Assembly: GCA_016790285.1 (NCBI GenBank)
Contig: JAEUPJ010000028.1
Location: 1-64,000, forward strand
Reading direction: 5' to 3'
DNA from: Roseateles sp.
GTDB taxonomy: Bacteria > Pseudomonadota > Gammaproteobacteria > Burkholderiales > Burkholderiaceae_C
DNA: 64,000 nt
The translations under genes and the position numbers were made by a program. Below, piece by piece: positions 17,895-29,271 of this stretch. Numbering within the stretch: the first letter of the stretch is position 1; each line of letters starts with the position of its first letter. Under the pieces are notes generated by a model. The model saw nothing but the letters and a program-made list of their open reading frames with translations, searched no databases and was not told the DNA's origin.

Positions 17895-19574
17895 TCACAT
17901 GCCCGCGTAGTTCGGGCCGCCACCGCCTTCGGGCGTGACCCAGACGATGTTCTGCGTCGGGTCCTTGATGTCGCAGGTCTTGCAGTGCACGCAGTTCTGC
18001 GCGTTGATCTGCAGCCGCTGGCCGCCGCCCTCGTTGGGCACGAACTCGTACACGCCGGCCGGGCAGTAGCGGCTCTCGGGGCCCGCGTACTTCGCCAGGT
18101 TGACCTGCACCGGCACCGCGTCGCTCTTGAGCGTGAGGTGGGCGGGCTGGTTCTCCTCGTGGTTGGTGTTGGAGATGAACACCGAGGAGAGGCGGTCGAA
18201 GGTCAGCTTGCCGTCGGGCTTGGGGTAGGCGATGGGCTGGCACTCGGCCGCCGGGCGCAGCGAGGCGTGGTCGGGCTTGTGGTTGTGCAGGGTCCACGGG
18301 GGGCTGGCGATGCCGAGCTTGGGCAGCAACCACTGCTCGATGCCGGTCATCAGCTGGCCGGTCGTCTTGCCCTTCTTGAACCACAGCTTGAAGTTGCGCG
18401 TCTGCTGCAGTTCCTCGTTCAGCCAGCTCGTCTCGAAGGCCGCCGGGTAGGCACTGAGCTCGTCCTGTGCGCGGCCCGCCTCCAGGGCCGGGGCGAGGGC
18501 TTCGGCGCAGAGCATGCCGCTCTTGATGGCCGCGTGGCTGCCCTTGATGCGCGCGGCGTTCAGGAAGCCGGCGTCGCAGCCGATGAGGGCGCCGCCTGGG
18601 AAGACCGTCTTGGGCAGGGCCTGCGGCGTGCCGTTGTTGATGGCGCGGGCACCGTAGCCGATGCGCTTGCCGCCCTCGATGTGGGCGCGGATGGCGGGGT
18701 GGGCCTTCCAGCGCTGCATTTCCTCGAAGGGGCTCAGGTAGGGGTTGTCGTAGTCCAGGCCGATGACGAAGCCGAGCGTGACCTTGTTGTCCGCCAGGTG
18801 GTAGAGGAAGCCACCGCCGAAGGTGTCGCCCTCCATCGGCCAGCCGGCCGTGTGCACGACCTTGCCGGGCTGGGCCTTGTCCGCCGGGATCTCCCACAGC
18901 TCCTTGATGCCGATGGCGTAGGTCTGCGTGTCCTTGCCCTCGCTCAGCTTGTACTTGGCGAGCAACTGCTTGCCCAGGTGGCCGCGCGCGCCTTCGGCGA
19001 AGACGGTGTACTTGCCCAGCAGCTCCATGCCGAGCTGGAAATGGTCGGTCGGCTCGCCGTCCTTGCCCAGGCCCATGTTGCCGGTGGCCACGCCCTTGAC
19101 GCGGCCCTGCTCGTCATAGAGCACCTCGGCGGCGGCGAAGCCGGGGAAGATCTCGATGCCCAGGGCTTCGGCCTGGCCGGCCAGCCACTTGACGACGTCC
19201 GACAGGCTGATGACGTAGCACCCCTCGTTGTGGAAGTTGCGCGGCACGAGCCAGTCGGCCATGCGGGTGCTGCCCTGTTCGGTCATCAGCAGGATGTCGT
19301 CACCCGTGACGGCCTGATTCAGCGGCGCGCCGAGTTCCTTCCAGTTGGGCAGCAACTCGGTCAGCGCGCGCGGGTCCATCACGGCGCCCGACAGGATGTG
19401 CGCGCCCGGCTCCGACCCCTTTTCCAGCACCACGATGTTGGCGTCTGGCTTGAGCTGCTTGAGCCGGATGGCCGTGGCCAGGCCGCCGGGGCCGCCGCCG
19501 ACGATGACCACGTCGTACTCCATGGACTCGCGGGGGCCGAACTGGGCCAGGATTTCTTCGGACGTCATGGGCAA
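17895..19574 (-). CDS. Electron transfer flavoprotein-ubiquinone oxidoreductase
   Basis: 559-aa ETF-QO, a membrane-associated flavoprotein that passes electrons from ETF (fatty acid and amino acid oxidation) to ubiquinone. The FAD dinucleotide motif VIVGGGPGGLATA is near residue 25. The C-terminal 4Fe-4S domain contains RYCPAGVYEF and NCVHCKTCDIKDP, supplying four Cys. Length matches the family. It is convergent with the response regulator, with only 3 bp between them, and is not adjacent to etfAB. Confidence 0.96.
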   Translation of the reverse strand: MPMTSEEILAQFGPRESMEYDVVIVGGGPGGLATAIRLKQLKPDANIVVLEKGSEPGAHILSGAVMDPRALTELLPNWKELGAPLNQAVTGDDILLMTEQGSTRMADWLVPRNFHNEGCYVISLSDVVKWLAGQAEALGIEIFPGFAAAEVLYDEQGRVKGVATGNMGLGKDGEPTDHFQLGMELLGKYTVFAEGARGHLGKQLLAKYKLSEGKDTQTYAIGIKELWEIPADKAQPGKVVHTAGWPMEGDTFGGGFLYHLADNKVTLGFVIGLDYDNPYLSPFEEMQRWKAHPAIRAHIEGGKRIGYGARAINNGTPQALPKTVFPGGALIGCDAGFLNAARIKGSHAAIKSGMLCAEALAPALEAGRAQDELSAYPAAFETSWLNEELQQTRNFKLWFKKGKTTGQLMTGIEQWLLPKLGIASPPWTLHNHKPDHASLRPAAECQPIAYPKPDGKLTFDRLSSVFISNTNHEENQPAHLTLKSDAVPVQVNLAKYAGPESRYCPAGVYEFVPNEGGGQRLQINAQNCVHCKTCDIKDPTQNIVWVTPEGGGGPNYAGM

Positions 19575-19700
19575 GTCTCCAGCAGCATTGAATTGCGCGC
19601 GATTCTAGAGAGGCTGGAGCGGGAATCGAACGGTCGTGCTTTTTTAGTGCCCCTGCTCTAGGCCGCTAGGATGGCCGGGGTTCAATCACAAGGCAGTCAC

Positions 19701-20483
19701 ATGAGCTACTCCATCAATCTCGAGGGCCGCGTGGCCCTGGTCACCGGGGCCTCCAGCGGCTTGGGCGCGCAGTTCGCCCGCACGCTGTCGAAGGCCGGCG
19801 CCTGCGTCGTGCTGGCCGGGCGACGCATCGAGCGGCTGAAGGACCTGCGCGCCGAGATCGAGGGCAACGGTGGCGACGCCCACGTGGTGCAGCTCGACGT
19901 CACCGACGTGGCCAGCATCAAGGCGGCCGTGGCGCATGCCGAGACGGAAGTCGGCACGCTGGACATCCTGATCAACAACTCCGGCGTCTCCACCACCCAG
20001 CGCCTGACCGACGTCACCGAGAACGACTACGACTACGTGATGGACACCAACACGCGCGGCGCGTTCTTCGTCGCGCAGGAGGTGGGCAAGCGCATGCTGG
20101 CCCGCGCGCGCGGCTCGGCGCCGGGCACCTTCATCGGCGGGCGCATCGTCAACGTGGCCTCGATGGCGGGCCTGCGGGTGCTCAGCCAGATCGGCGTGTA
20201 CGCCATGAGCAAGGCCGCCGTCGTCCACATGACGCGCGCGATGGCGCTGGAGTGGGGCAAGTACGGCATCAACGTGAACGCCATCTGCCCGGGCTACATC
20301 GACACCGAGATCAACCACCACCACTGGGGTACCGAGCAGGGCAGGAAGCTCATCGACCTGCTGCCGCGCAAACGCGTGGGCCAGCCGCAGGACCTGGACA
20401 CGGCGCTGCTGATGCTGTGCGCCAACGAGAGCCACTTCATCAACGGCGCGGTCATCCAGGCGGACGACGGCTTTGGAGTCTGA
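19701..20483 (+). CDS. SDR family oxidoreductase
   Basis: 260-aa classical short-chain dehydrogenase. NAD(P) motif TGASSGLG (15-22), NNSG, catalytic Ser154 (NVASMAG), Tyr167 and Lys171 (YAMSK). The ATG at 19701 is preceded by an AAGGCAG site; an in-frame ATG ten codons upstream lacks one. The substrate is unknown. The following yceH-like and thioesterase genes are on the same strand with 6-nt spacing and an overlap, so the three probably form an operon, perhaps in acyl metabolism near ETF-QO. Confidence 0.9.
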   Translation: MSYSINLEGRVALVTGASSGLGAQFARTLSKAGACVVLAGRRIERLKDLRAEIEGNGGDAHVVQLDVTDVASIKAAVAHAETEVGTLDILINNSGVSTTQRLTDVTENDYDYVMDTNTRGAFFVAQEVGKRMLARARGSAPGTFIGGRIVNVASMAGLRVLSQIGVYAMSKAAVVHMTRAMALEWGKYGINVNAICPGYIDTEINHHHWGTEQGRKLIDLLPRKRVGQPQDLDTALLMLCANESHFINGAVIQADDGFGV

Positions 20484-20489
20484 GCGCGC

Positions 20490-21113
20490 ATGAGCCGTCG
20501 AGACCTGACCCCCTTGGAGGCCCGCGTGCTGGCGGTCCTTGTCGAGAAGGAGCACACCGTGCCCGACAGCTACCCGCTGTCGGCGAACGCGCTCACCGCT
20601 GGCTGCAACCAGAAGACGGCACGCGACCCGGTGATGGACGTGCCCGAGGCCGAGGTGCTCGCGACCGTCGAGGAGCTCAAGAGCCTCTCACTCGTGAACA
20701 CCGTCAGCGGCAGCCGCGTGCTGCGCTACGAGCACAACTTCGCCCGCGGCATGGGCCTGCCGGGGGCTGCGGTGGCACTGCTGACCCAGCTCATGCTGCG
20801 CGGCCCGCAGACGGCTGCCGAGCTGCGCCAGAACACCGAGCGGCTGCACCGCTTCGCCGATGTATCTTCGGTGGAAGGCTTCCTGGAGGAGCTCGCGGCG
20901 CGCGAGCAGCCCATGGCCATCAAGCTCCCCAAGGCGCCGGGCGCGCGCGAGGCCCGCTGGGCTCACCTGCTGTGCGGGCCGGTGGCGTCGGTCGAGCAGG
21001 CCGCCGCCGTGGCCCAGCCGCGCGACGAGGAGGTCGCCTTGCTTCGAGCCGAGGTGGCTTCTCTGCGCCAGCTCGTCAACCGCATCGCTGCCGAACTGGG
21101 CATCCAGCCATGA
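20490..21113 (+). CDS. YceH family (DUF480) protein
   Basis: 207-aa protein of the YceH/DUF480 family, built of tandem winged-helix domains. Family blocks are visible: LTPLEARVLAVLVEKE, TVPDSYPLSANALTAGCNQKT, and a C-terminal coiled coil (EVALLRAEVASLRQLVNR). Biochemical function is unknown. Its stop overlaps the ATG of the thioesterase gene. Confidence 0.9.
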   Translation: MSRRDLTPLEARVLAVLVEKEHTVPDSYPLSANALTAGCNQKTARDPVMDVPEAEVLATVEELKSLSLVNTVSGSRVLRYEHNFARGMGLPGAAVALLTQLMLRGPQTAAELRQNTERLHRFADVSSVEGFLEELAAREQPMAIKLPKAPGAREARWAHLLCGPVASVEQAAAVAQPRDEEVALLRAEVASLRQLVNRIAAELGIQP

Positions 21114-21529
21114 GGTATGTCGTCCCCGCGGAGAAGAAGCTGACCTTCGAGCTGCGCATCCAGATGCGCTGGGGCGACATGGACGCCATGGGCCACATCA
21201 ACAACACGCTCTACTTCCGCTATCTCGAGATGGCGCGGGTGGACTGGCTCGCGTCCATCGGCGCGCCACCCAACCCGGGCGGGCAGGGCCCGGTCATCGT
21301 GAACGCTTTCTGCAATTTCTACCGGCAGCTGAAGGCGCCGGGTGAGGTGCTCGCCAAGCACTACGTCAGCGACCCCGGCCGCACGAGCTTCGAGACCTGG
21401 ATCACCCTGGAGCGCCCCGAGGAGCCGGGCGTCATCTACGCCGAGGGCGGCGCCACCACGCTGTGGTTCGACGCCCAGACCGACAAGGCCATTGCCTTGC
21501 CGGACTGGGTGCGCGCCATCGTCAGCTGA
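21110..21529 (+). CDS. 4HBT-type acyl-CoA thioesterase
   Basis: 139-aa hot-dog-fold thioesterase of the YbgC/FadM type. The W-G-D-x-D-x-x-G-H signature lies at residues 21-29 (WGDMDAMGHINN), followed by YFRYLEMAR. The ATG is in the ATGA overlap with the yceH-like stop, which fixes the start. It probably hydrolyses acyl-CoA thioesters in the cytoplasm; chain length is not predictable. Confidence 0.88.
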   Translation: MRYVVPAEKKLTFELRIQMRWGDMDAMGHINNTLYFRYLEMARVDWLASIGAPPNPGGQGPVIVNAFCNFYRQLKAPGEVLAKHYVSDPGRTSFETWITLERPEEPGVIYAEGGATTLWFDAQTDKAIALPDWVRAIVS

Positions 21530-21543
21530 GGGTCTTGCGCTGA

Positions 21544-24237
<2,694 letters not shown>

Positions 24238-24357
24238 GGTGAGCGCTCCGTGTTTCGCGCGAGTCTAGGCACGGTGCCGCGCGCTGCCGGTGTCCACCCG
24301 TGCTTTCGTCTCGCCCGCGCCACGGCCGCATTCTCAGGATTAGGGGCAAGACGTCAT

Positions 24358-24380
24358 CTGCGCTCTGTCATGATGCGCAG
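24358..24380. promoter_or_regulatory. Dyad in the receptor/cyanophycinase intergenic region
   Basis: CTGCGC (24358-24363) and GCGCAG (24375-24380) form a perfect 6-bp dyad with an 11-bp spacer between the two divergent genes. It lies just before the AAGGAGG ribosome binding site (24388-24394) of the exported cyanophycinase and could be an operator. Confidence 0.35.
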
Positions 24381-24403
24381 TCTCACCAAGGAGGGTTGTG
24401 GGC

Positions 24404-25882
24404 ATGAGGGCATGGATCTGGGCCGGTGTGGCGGCAATGGCGGTGGCCATGGGCGTACAGGCGGCTCCCGCGACGACGGCGCCCGCGGCGAGCGCGCCGC
24501 AGGTTTTGAAGCTGCTGCGCCCGGCGCCTGCGGCCTCCAGCCCCAAGGCCGCTCCTGCGGCGCCTGCCAAGGCCACAACGCCGGCCTCGGCCACGACGGG
24601 TGCGCTGCAGCCCCTGCCGGAGGCCGACCCCGCTGCGATCCGCGGTTACGCCGTGCCCATTGGCGGGGCTCTCAAGGCCGACAACGAGGAGGTCTGGCAG
24701 CGCATCGTGCAGCTGGCCGGCGGCAAGGGGGCACGCTTCGTCGTTTTCGGCACGGCCAGCGAAGATCCCGAAGCCAGCGCCAAGCAGGTGGTGGACCTGC
24801 TGCAGCGCCGCGGCGCGGTGGCCGAAGCCCTGCCCGTGGCGCCCAAGTTCCTGTGGGTGGACCTGAACAAGGTCGTGCGCGACCCCGCCCTCATCGCCAA
24901 GGTCAAGGCGGCCAAGGGCATCTTCTTCACCGGCGGCGTGCAGGAGCGCATCGTCGACGTACTGCAGCCTGGCGGCCAGAGCACGCCCATGCTGGAGGCC
25001 ATCTGGGACGTCTACCGCAAGGGCGGCGTCGTGGCGGGCACGTCGGCCGGCGCGGCCATCATGAGCACCATCATGTTCCGCGACGCGCCCAGCGTCGTGA
25101 ACATCCTCAAGGGCCGCTTTGCCGACGGCAAGCAGGTCGACCGCGGCCTGGGCTTCGTCGGCCCGCACCTGTTCGTCGACCAGCACTTCCTCAAGCGCGG
25201 GCGCTTCGGCCGCATGATCCCGCTGATGATGGCCAAGGGCTACAAGCTGGGCCTGGGCGTGGACGAGAACACGGCGGCCATCATCCGCGGCGACGAGATC
25301 GAGGTCATCGGGGACCGCGGTTGCATGATCGTGGACCTGACCGAAGCGCGCAGCGACCCGACGCTCGGCGCCTTCAACGTGCAGGGGGCGCGGCTGTCCT
25401 ACCTGGAGCATGGCGACCGCTATCACATGCGCGCCCGCTCCACCACGCCGTCCGCGCCCAAGCTGCGCGGCGACCTGCACGACGCCGAGTCGCCGAGCTT
25501 CAAGCCCTACTACACCGACGACTTCTTCCACCTCGACATGCTGGGCGACTCGACCATCTCCGGCGCCATGAGCCGGCTGATCGACAGCGTACGCAAGGAG
25601 GTCAAGGGCCTGGCCTTCGACGTGCTGCCGCGCCCCAACGACCCGCTGGCCGAACTGGGCTTCCTGTTCCGCCTCTACAAGGGCTCGGACTCGCTGGGCT
25701 GGAGCACCGAGGAGTTCGGTGGCGAGCAGTTCACCGTGACCAACCTGTACCTGGACATCACCCCGGTGCGGCTGCCCATGCCGCTGTACGGCGGCTGGGC
25801 GGGGCCGGCGAAGGCCTCTCCACCCGGGGCTTCAGGGGCCACGTCGGCAGCGCCACCGGCCTCTGCGCCGTCGGGCCAGTAG
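24404..25882 (+). CDS. Exported cyanophycinase-like S51 peptidase
   Basis: 492-aa serine peptidase. The start is the ATG at 24404, 9 nt after AAGGAGG; a GTG two codons earlier is too close. A signal peptide (ends VQAAPA) is followed by an Ala/Pro-rich linker to residue 75. The S51 core has the nucleophile Ser214 in GTSAGAA, preceded by FFTGGVQ. The length exceeds intracellular CphB (about 270 aa) and resembles secreted cyanophycinases. It would cut cyanophycin (Asp-Arg polymer) to beta-Asp-Arg dipeptides outside the cytoplasm. A different beta-aspartyl peptide substrate remains possible. Confidence 0.85.
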   Translation: MRAWIWAGVAAMAVAMGVQAAPATTAPAASAPQVLKLLRPAPAASSPKAAPAAPAKATTPASATTGALQPLPEADPAAIRGYAVPIGGALKADNEEVWQRIVQLAGGKGARFVVFGTASEDPEASAKQVVDLLQRRGAVAEALPVAPKFLWVDLNKVVRDPALIAKVKAAKGIFFTGGVQERIVDVLQPGGQSTPMLEAIWDVYRKGGVVAGTSAGAAIMSTIMFRDAPSVVNILKGRFADGKQVDRGLGFVGPHLFVDQHFLKRGRFGRMIPLMMAKGYKLGLGVDENTAAIIRGDEIEVIGDRGCMIVDLTEARSDPTLGAFNVQGARLSYLEHGDRYHMRARSTTPSAPKLRGDLHDAESPSFKPYYTDDFFHLDMLGDSTISGAMSRLIDSVRKEVKGLAFDVLPRPNDPLAELGFLFRLYKGSDSLGWSTEEFGGEQFTVTNLYLDITPVRLPMPLYGGWAGPAKASPPGASGATSAAPPASAPSGQ

Positions 25883-25942
25883 CGGCAGCGCCAGCCAAGC
25901 CCACACCTGGTCACACCCGTTGCATGCCTCGGGCCTGACCCG

Positions 25943-27226
25943 GTGTCGAAAAGCCGTCCGGCCTGCCAAGATGGCAGGCCAGTGACCCACGCCTGTTCCG
26001 CGTCCATCTTGCCCAGCACCTCACAAGCCGGCACCGTCATCGTCATCGGCGGCGCGCTGAAGTCCGACAGCGACGCGGTCTGGCAGCGCATCGTCGACGA
26101 AGCCGGTGGGCCGGGGGCGCCCATCGCCGTCTTCCCGACCGCGGCCTACGAGCCCGAGCGCATCGCCGCGCAGATCGTCGCGTCGCTCAACCGCTGTGGG
26201 GCCCGGGCGGAGTCTGTGCCACTGGCGCCGCATCTGGAAGGTGTGGACCTGCAGGCCACGCTCCACGACCCCGCGCTCATCGCCCGCGTGGCGGCGTCCC
26301 GCGCGGTGTTCTTCTCGGGTGGTGCCCAGGAGTACCTTGTCGACACGCTGCAGCCCGACGGGCGCGACACACCGATGCTCGCCGCCATCCGCGCTGTTTT
26401 CGCTGCAGGGGGCGTCATCGCCGGCACGAGCGCCGGCGCCGCGGTGATGAGCCGGCTGATGTTCCGCGACGCCATGGACAACCTGGCGGTGCTGCGCGGC
26501 CAGTGGCGCGCCGGGCAGGAGTACGACCGGGGCTTCGGCTTCGTGGTGCCTGACCTGCTGGTGGACCAGCACTTCCTCAAGCGCGGGCGCATCGGCCGCC
26601 TGCTGCCGGCCATGCGGCGCCTGGGCTACCGCTTCGGCCTGGGCGTGGACGAGAACGCGGCCGTGGTCATCAAGGGGCCTTCCTTGGAGGTCATCGGCGG
26701 CAGCGGCGCGGTGCTCGTGGACCTGCGCGAAGCCTCACAGGACGACGCGCTGCCGGCCTTCAACCTGCGCGATGCGCGGCTGAGCTACCTGGACCACGGC
26801 GACCGCCACGACCTGGCCACCGGTGAAACCACGCCCGCCGCGTCCAAGCTCTGCGAGCCGCGCATCGAGCCGATGGCGCCAGGGTTCGCGCCCTTGCGCC
26901 AGTCCGAGCGCTACTTCCTGGACATCCTCGGCGACGGCTGCATCCTGGCGGCCCTGGTGCAGTTGCTGGAAGGTGCACACGACGAGGTGCACGGCCTGGC
27001 CTACCGTGCCAAGCCGCGAGCCGGCGAAGCGCTGGCGGACATCGGTTTCGAGTTCTGCCTGCGCCGCGGGCCGGGCCTGGTGGGCTGGCGAAGCGCGGCC
27101 CGTGGCTGCGAGGACCACACCGTGCTCGGTGCCTGGCTGGATGTCGTGCCCGTGCGCGTGGCGCATCCGCTGTTCACGCCGCTCGCCGCCGAGAGCCCGC
27201 GCATGGTGGAATCAGCGGCTGGCTAG
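25943..27226 (+). CDS. Second cyanophycinase-like S51 peptidase
   Basis: Paralogue of the preceding gene, up to 427 aa. The two share IGGALK, the WQRIV segment, FF(T/S)GG, GTSAGAA (Ser163 here), a long DQHFLKRGR-(F/I)-GR block, GLGVDEN, and R(L)SYL-(E/D)-HGDR. It lacks a recognisable signal peptide, so it may act in the cytoplasm. The first in-frame starts are GTG at 25943 and GTG at 25982; neither has a clear ribosome binding site, so the N-terminus is uncertain. It lies 60 bp after the first gene and is likely co-transcribed. Confidence 0.82.
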   Translation: MSKSRPACQDGRPVTHACSASILPSTSQAGTVIVIGGALKSDSDAVWQRIVDEAGGPGAPIAVFPTAAYEPERIAAQIVASLNRCGARAESVPLAPHLEGVDLQATLHDPALIARVAASRAVFFSGGAQEYLVDTLQPDGRDTPMLAAIRAVFAAGGVIAGTSAGAAVMSRLMFRDAMDNLAVLRGQWRAGQEYDRGFGFVVPDLLVDQHFLKRGRIGRLLPAMRRLGYRFGLGVDENAAVVIKGPSLEVIGGSGAVLVDLREASQDDALPAFNLRDARLSYLDHGDRHDLATGETTPAASKLCEPRIEPMAPGFAPLRQSERYFLDILGDGCILAALVQLLEGAHDEVHGLAYRAKPRAGEALADIGFEFCLRRGPGLVGWRSAARGCEDHTVLGAWLDVVPVRVAHPLFTPLAAESPRMVESAAG

Positions 27227-27266
27227 CGGCTCCTCCCTTGCCGCAGCCTTCTTTTGCGGAGACAAC

Positions 27267-27671
27267 ATGAACAAGTCAATTTGTGCGTTGGCCGCGCTCA
27301 TTGCCACTGCGGCCGTGCATGCCGCCGACGTGGGGGTATCCATCCAGGTCGGTCAGCCGGGCTTTTATGGGCGCATCGACATCGGCCAAGCGCCGCCGGC
27401 CGTCGTGCGTGCCGAGCCCGTGTGGGTGCAGCGACGGCCGGTGCACGTCGAGCCCGTGTACATGCGCATCCCGCCTGGCCATCAGAAGAACTGGGCCAAG
27501 CACTGCGCGCGCTACAACGCCTGCGGCGTGCCGGTGTATTTCGTCCGTGAGGATTGGTACCAGGAGCGCTACGGGCGGATGGAGGCGCAGGAGGCGCGCG
27601 GGCCTGACAAGGAGCATGGCAAGGGGCACGGCCGCGGGCATGGCAAAGGCAAGGAGCGCGAGCGCGACTGA
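27267..27671 (+). CDS. Exported small basic protein, unknown function
   Basis: 134 aa with a signal peptide (MNKSICALAALIATAAVHA). The mature part contains VSIQVGQPGFYGRIDIGQ and PPGHQKNWAKHCARYNACG, with two Cys that could form a disulfide, then a Lys/Gly/His-rich tail (KEHGKGHGRGHGKGK). Similar short proteins with a GxPGFYGRI segment and basic tails occur in betaproteobacteria without known function. The ATG follows a GGAGAC site. The tail could bind metal or nucleic acid, which is speculation. Confidence 0.75.
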   Translation: MNKSICALAALIATAAVHAADVGVSIQVGQPGFYGRIDIGQAPPAVVRAEPVWVQRRPVHVEPVYMRIPPGHQKNWAKHCARYNACGVPVYFVREDWYQERYGRMEAQEARGPDKEHGKGHGRGHGKGKERERD

Positions 27672-27689
27672 TCCGCGCATCGGCCGCGA

Positions 27690-27695
27690 CACAAT
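27690..27695 (+). promoter_or_regulatory. -10-like CACAAT just before the ybaK-like start
   Basis: CACAATCGCGG is followed 7 nt after the hexamer by the ATG at 27703. Nearly the same sequence stands before the gene at 46755. If this is a real -10 element, the transcript would be leaderless or nearly so. Confidence 0.35.
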
Positions 27696-27702
27696 CGCGG
27701 GC

Positions 27703-28206
27703 ATGGCAGAACTCAAATCCCGCCCTGAAGGCTTCCAGCGCGTCAGCGCGGCCCTGGCCGCCCGCGCCCACCCGCACGCCCCGCTCTGGCTGGACGTGGC
27801 CGCCCGCACCGCCCAGGAGGCGGCCGACGCCCTCGGCGTCACGCTGGGCCAGATCGCCAAGTCGGTCGTGTTCCGGCGCAAGGCCGATGACACCGCCGTG
27901 CTGGTCATCACGTCGGGCGACAAGCGCGTGGACGAGGCCAGGCTCAAGCCCCACACCGGGCCGCTGGGCCGCGCCGATGCCGACTACGTCAAGGCGCGCA
28001 CCGGCTTTTCCATCGGCGGCGTGTCGCCCGCGGGCTTCGCGCCGGCCGACGGGATGGCGCCGCCGCAGCTGTTCATCGACCGCGAGCTGTTCCGTTTCGA
28101 CGTCATCTGGGCTGCAGCCGGGCATCCGAACGGCGTCTTCAAGCTGACACCGGCCGAGCTGGAGCAGCTCACCGGTGCGCCGGTCATCGACGTGGTGCAG
28201 GCATGA
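27703..28206 (+). CDS. YbaK/EbsC family aminoacyl-tRNA deacylase
   Basis: 167-aa protein of the YbaK/ProX-like editing domain family, which hydrolyses mischarged aminoacyl-tRNA. Conserved elements include GVTLGQIAKSVVFR with the active-site Lys, then GDKRVDEARL and a GFSIGGVSPAGF glycine-rich loop. Which misacylated tRNA it edits cannot be told from sequence. No ribosome binding site is visible before the ATG. The stop overlaps the DUF1289 start (ATGA). Confidence 0.88.
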   Translation: MAELKSRPEGFQRVSAALAARAHPHAPLWLDVAARTAQEAADALGVTLGQIAKSVVFRRKADDTAVLVITSGDKRVDEARLKPHTGPLGRADADYVKARTGFSIGGVSPAGFAPADGMAPPQLFIDRELFRFDVIWAAAGHPNGVFKLTPAELEQLTGAPVIDVVQA

Positions 28207-28430
28207 CCGCGCCCGTGGCCTCACCCTGCGTGAACGTCTGTGAGATGGACCCCGCCACCGGCTGGTGCCGGGGCTGCGCGCGGCGCCTGGACGAGATCGC
28301 CGGCTGGGGCAGCGCCCCCGAGGCCCTGCGCCAGCGCGTCGCGGTGCAGCTGCCGGCACGGCGCGCCGAGATGCAGCGCCTGGGCCTGTGGCTGGGCCCG
28401 GCCAACGCACCGCAGGAGCACGCGCCATGA
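28203..28430 (+). CDS. DUF1289 family protein
   Basis: 75-aa DUF1289 (YdhL-like) protein with the family's Cys pattern SPCVNVC-x8-WCRGCARRLDEIAGW, four cysteines suited to binding a metal or Fe-S centre. Function unknown. It overlaps both neighbours by 4 nt and is clearly part of an operon with the ybaK-like and DsbA-like genes. Confidence 0.88.
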   Translation: MTAPVASPCVNVCEMDPATGWCRGCARRLDEIAGWGSAPEALRQRVAVQLPARRAEMQRLGLWLGPANAPQEHAP

Positions 28431-29086
28431 AGCAGCTGACCTTCTACTTCGACCCCATCTCGCCCTACGCCGCCCTCGGGTTCGAGGCGCTGCCGGAGGT
28501 GCTGGCCGGACACAGCGTGGAGGTGGTGTACCGGCCCATCCTGTTCGCTGCGCTGCTGCAGGCCCTCGGTCAGAAGGGCCCGGCCGAGATCGAGGCCAAG
28601 CGGCGCTGGACCTTCCGCCAGGTCGCCTGGCTGGCCCACACCCAGGGCGTGGTGCTGGACCCGCCGGCGCAGCATCCCTTCAACCCGCTGCCGCTGCTGC
28701 GGCTGGCCTGGGCCTGCGCGGCGCCCGAGGGGCAGCCGGGGGACACGCCCGGGCGCTGGGTGGTGGAGCAGCTCTTTCATCATGTCTGGCGGGGCGCCGG
28801 CGCCGATGCGAACGACCCTGCGCGCCTGGCTGCGCTGGCCGAACGCCTCGCGCCACCGCAGGACCCGGCGAGTGATGCCGTCAAGCAGCGGCTGCGCAGC
28901 GAGACCGAGGCCGCGCTCGGCCTGGGCGTCTTCGGTGTGCCGACGGTGGCTTTCGAGGGCCGGCTCTTCTGGGGGCAGGACGCGCTGCCGATGCTGCGCG
29001 CCGCGCTCGACGGCGACCCGTGGTTTCGCAGCGGGGCCTGGGAGTCGGCCGCGCAGCCGCGCCCCGGCGTGACGCGAAAACACTGA
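28427..29086 (+). CDS. DsbA-family / HCCA isomerase-like oxidoreductase
   Basis: 219-aa thioredoxin-fold protein of the DsbA/2-hydroxychromene-2-carboxylate isomerase family. It begins LTFYFDPISPYAALGFEAL, where the usual CxxC is replaced by SPY, as in HCCA isomerases and kappa-class GSTs. GVFGVPTVAFEGRLFWGQD near the C-terminus is the cis-Pro region. It probably acts as a glutathione-dependent isomerase rather than a disulfide oxidase; substrate unknown. Confidence 0.85.
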   Translation: MKQLTFYFDPISPYAALGFEALPEVLAGHSVEVVYRPILFAALLQALGQKGPAEIEAKRRWTFRQVAWLAHTQGVVLDPPAQHPFNPLPLLRLAWACAAPEGQPGDTPGRWVVEQLFHHVWRGAGADANDPARLAALAERLAPPQDPASDAVKQRLRSETEAALGLGVFGVPTVAFEGRLFWGQDALPMLRAALDGDPWFRSGAWESAAQPRPGVTRKH

Positions 29087-29121
29087 CACCGGCAGTCTCG
29101 GGATTTACCCGCGAGGGGTAC

Positions 29122-29187
29122 TTTCTCCCACATTGAGAAATGCTGACTGCGGGTTCCTGCGGAGTTTGTCAGTCTCGATTCAGACTG
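29122..29187. promoter_or_regulatory. Two dyads upstream of the MHS transporter
   Basis: TTTCTC-N7-GAGAAA (29122-29140) and CAGTCT-N6-AGACTG (29170-29187) are perfect 6-bp dyads in the 185-bp intergenic region before the transporter. Either could be an operator; no regulator lies next to them except the LacI gene downstream, whose own palindrome is different. Confidence 0.4.
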
Positions 29188-29271
29188 GCGTCAGAACACG
29201 GTCAGAGGTCGTGTGAATAGTCACGGCAAGGGAAGCCTCTGGGGCGGCCCGACAACTGACGGAGACTTTTC

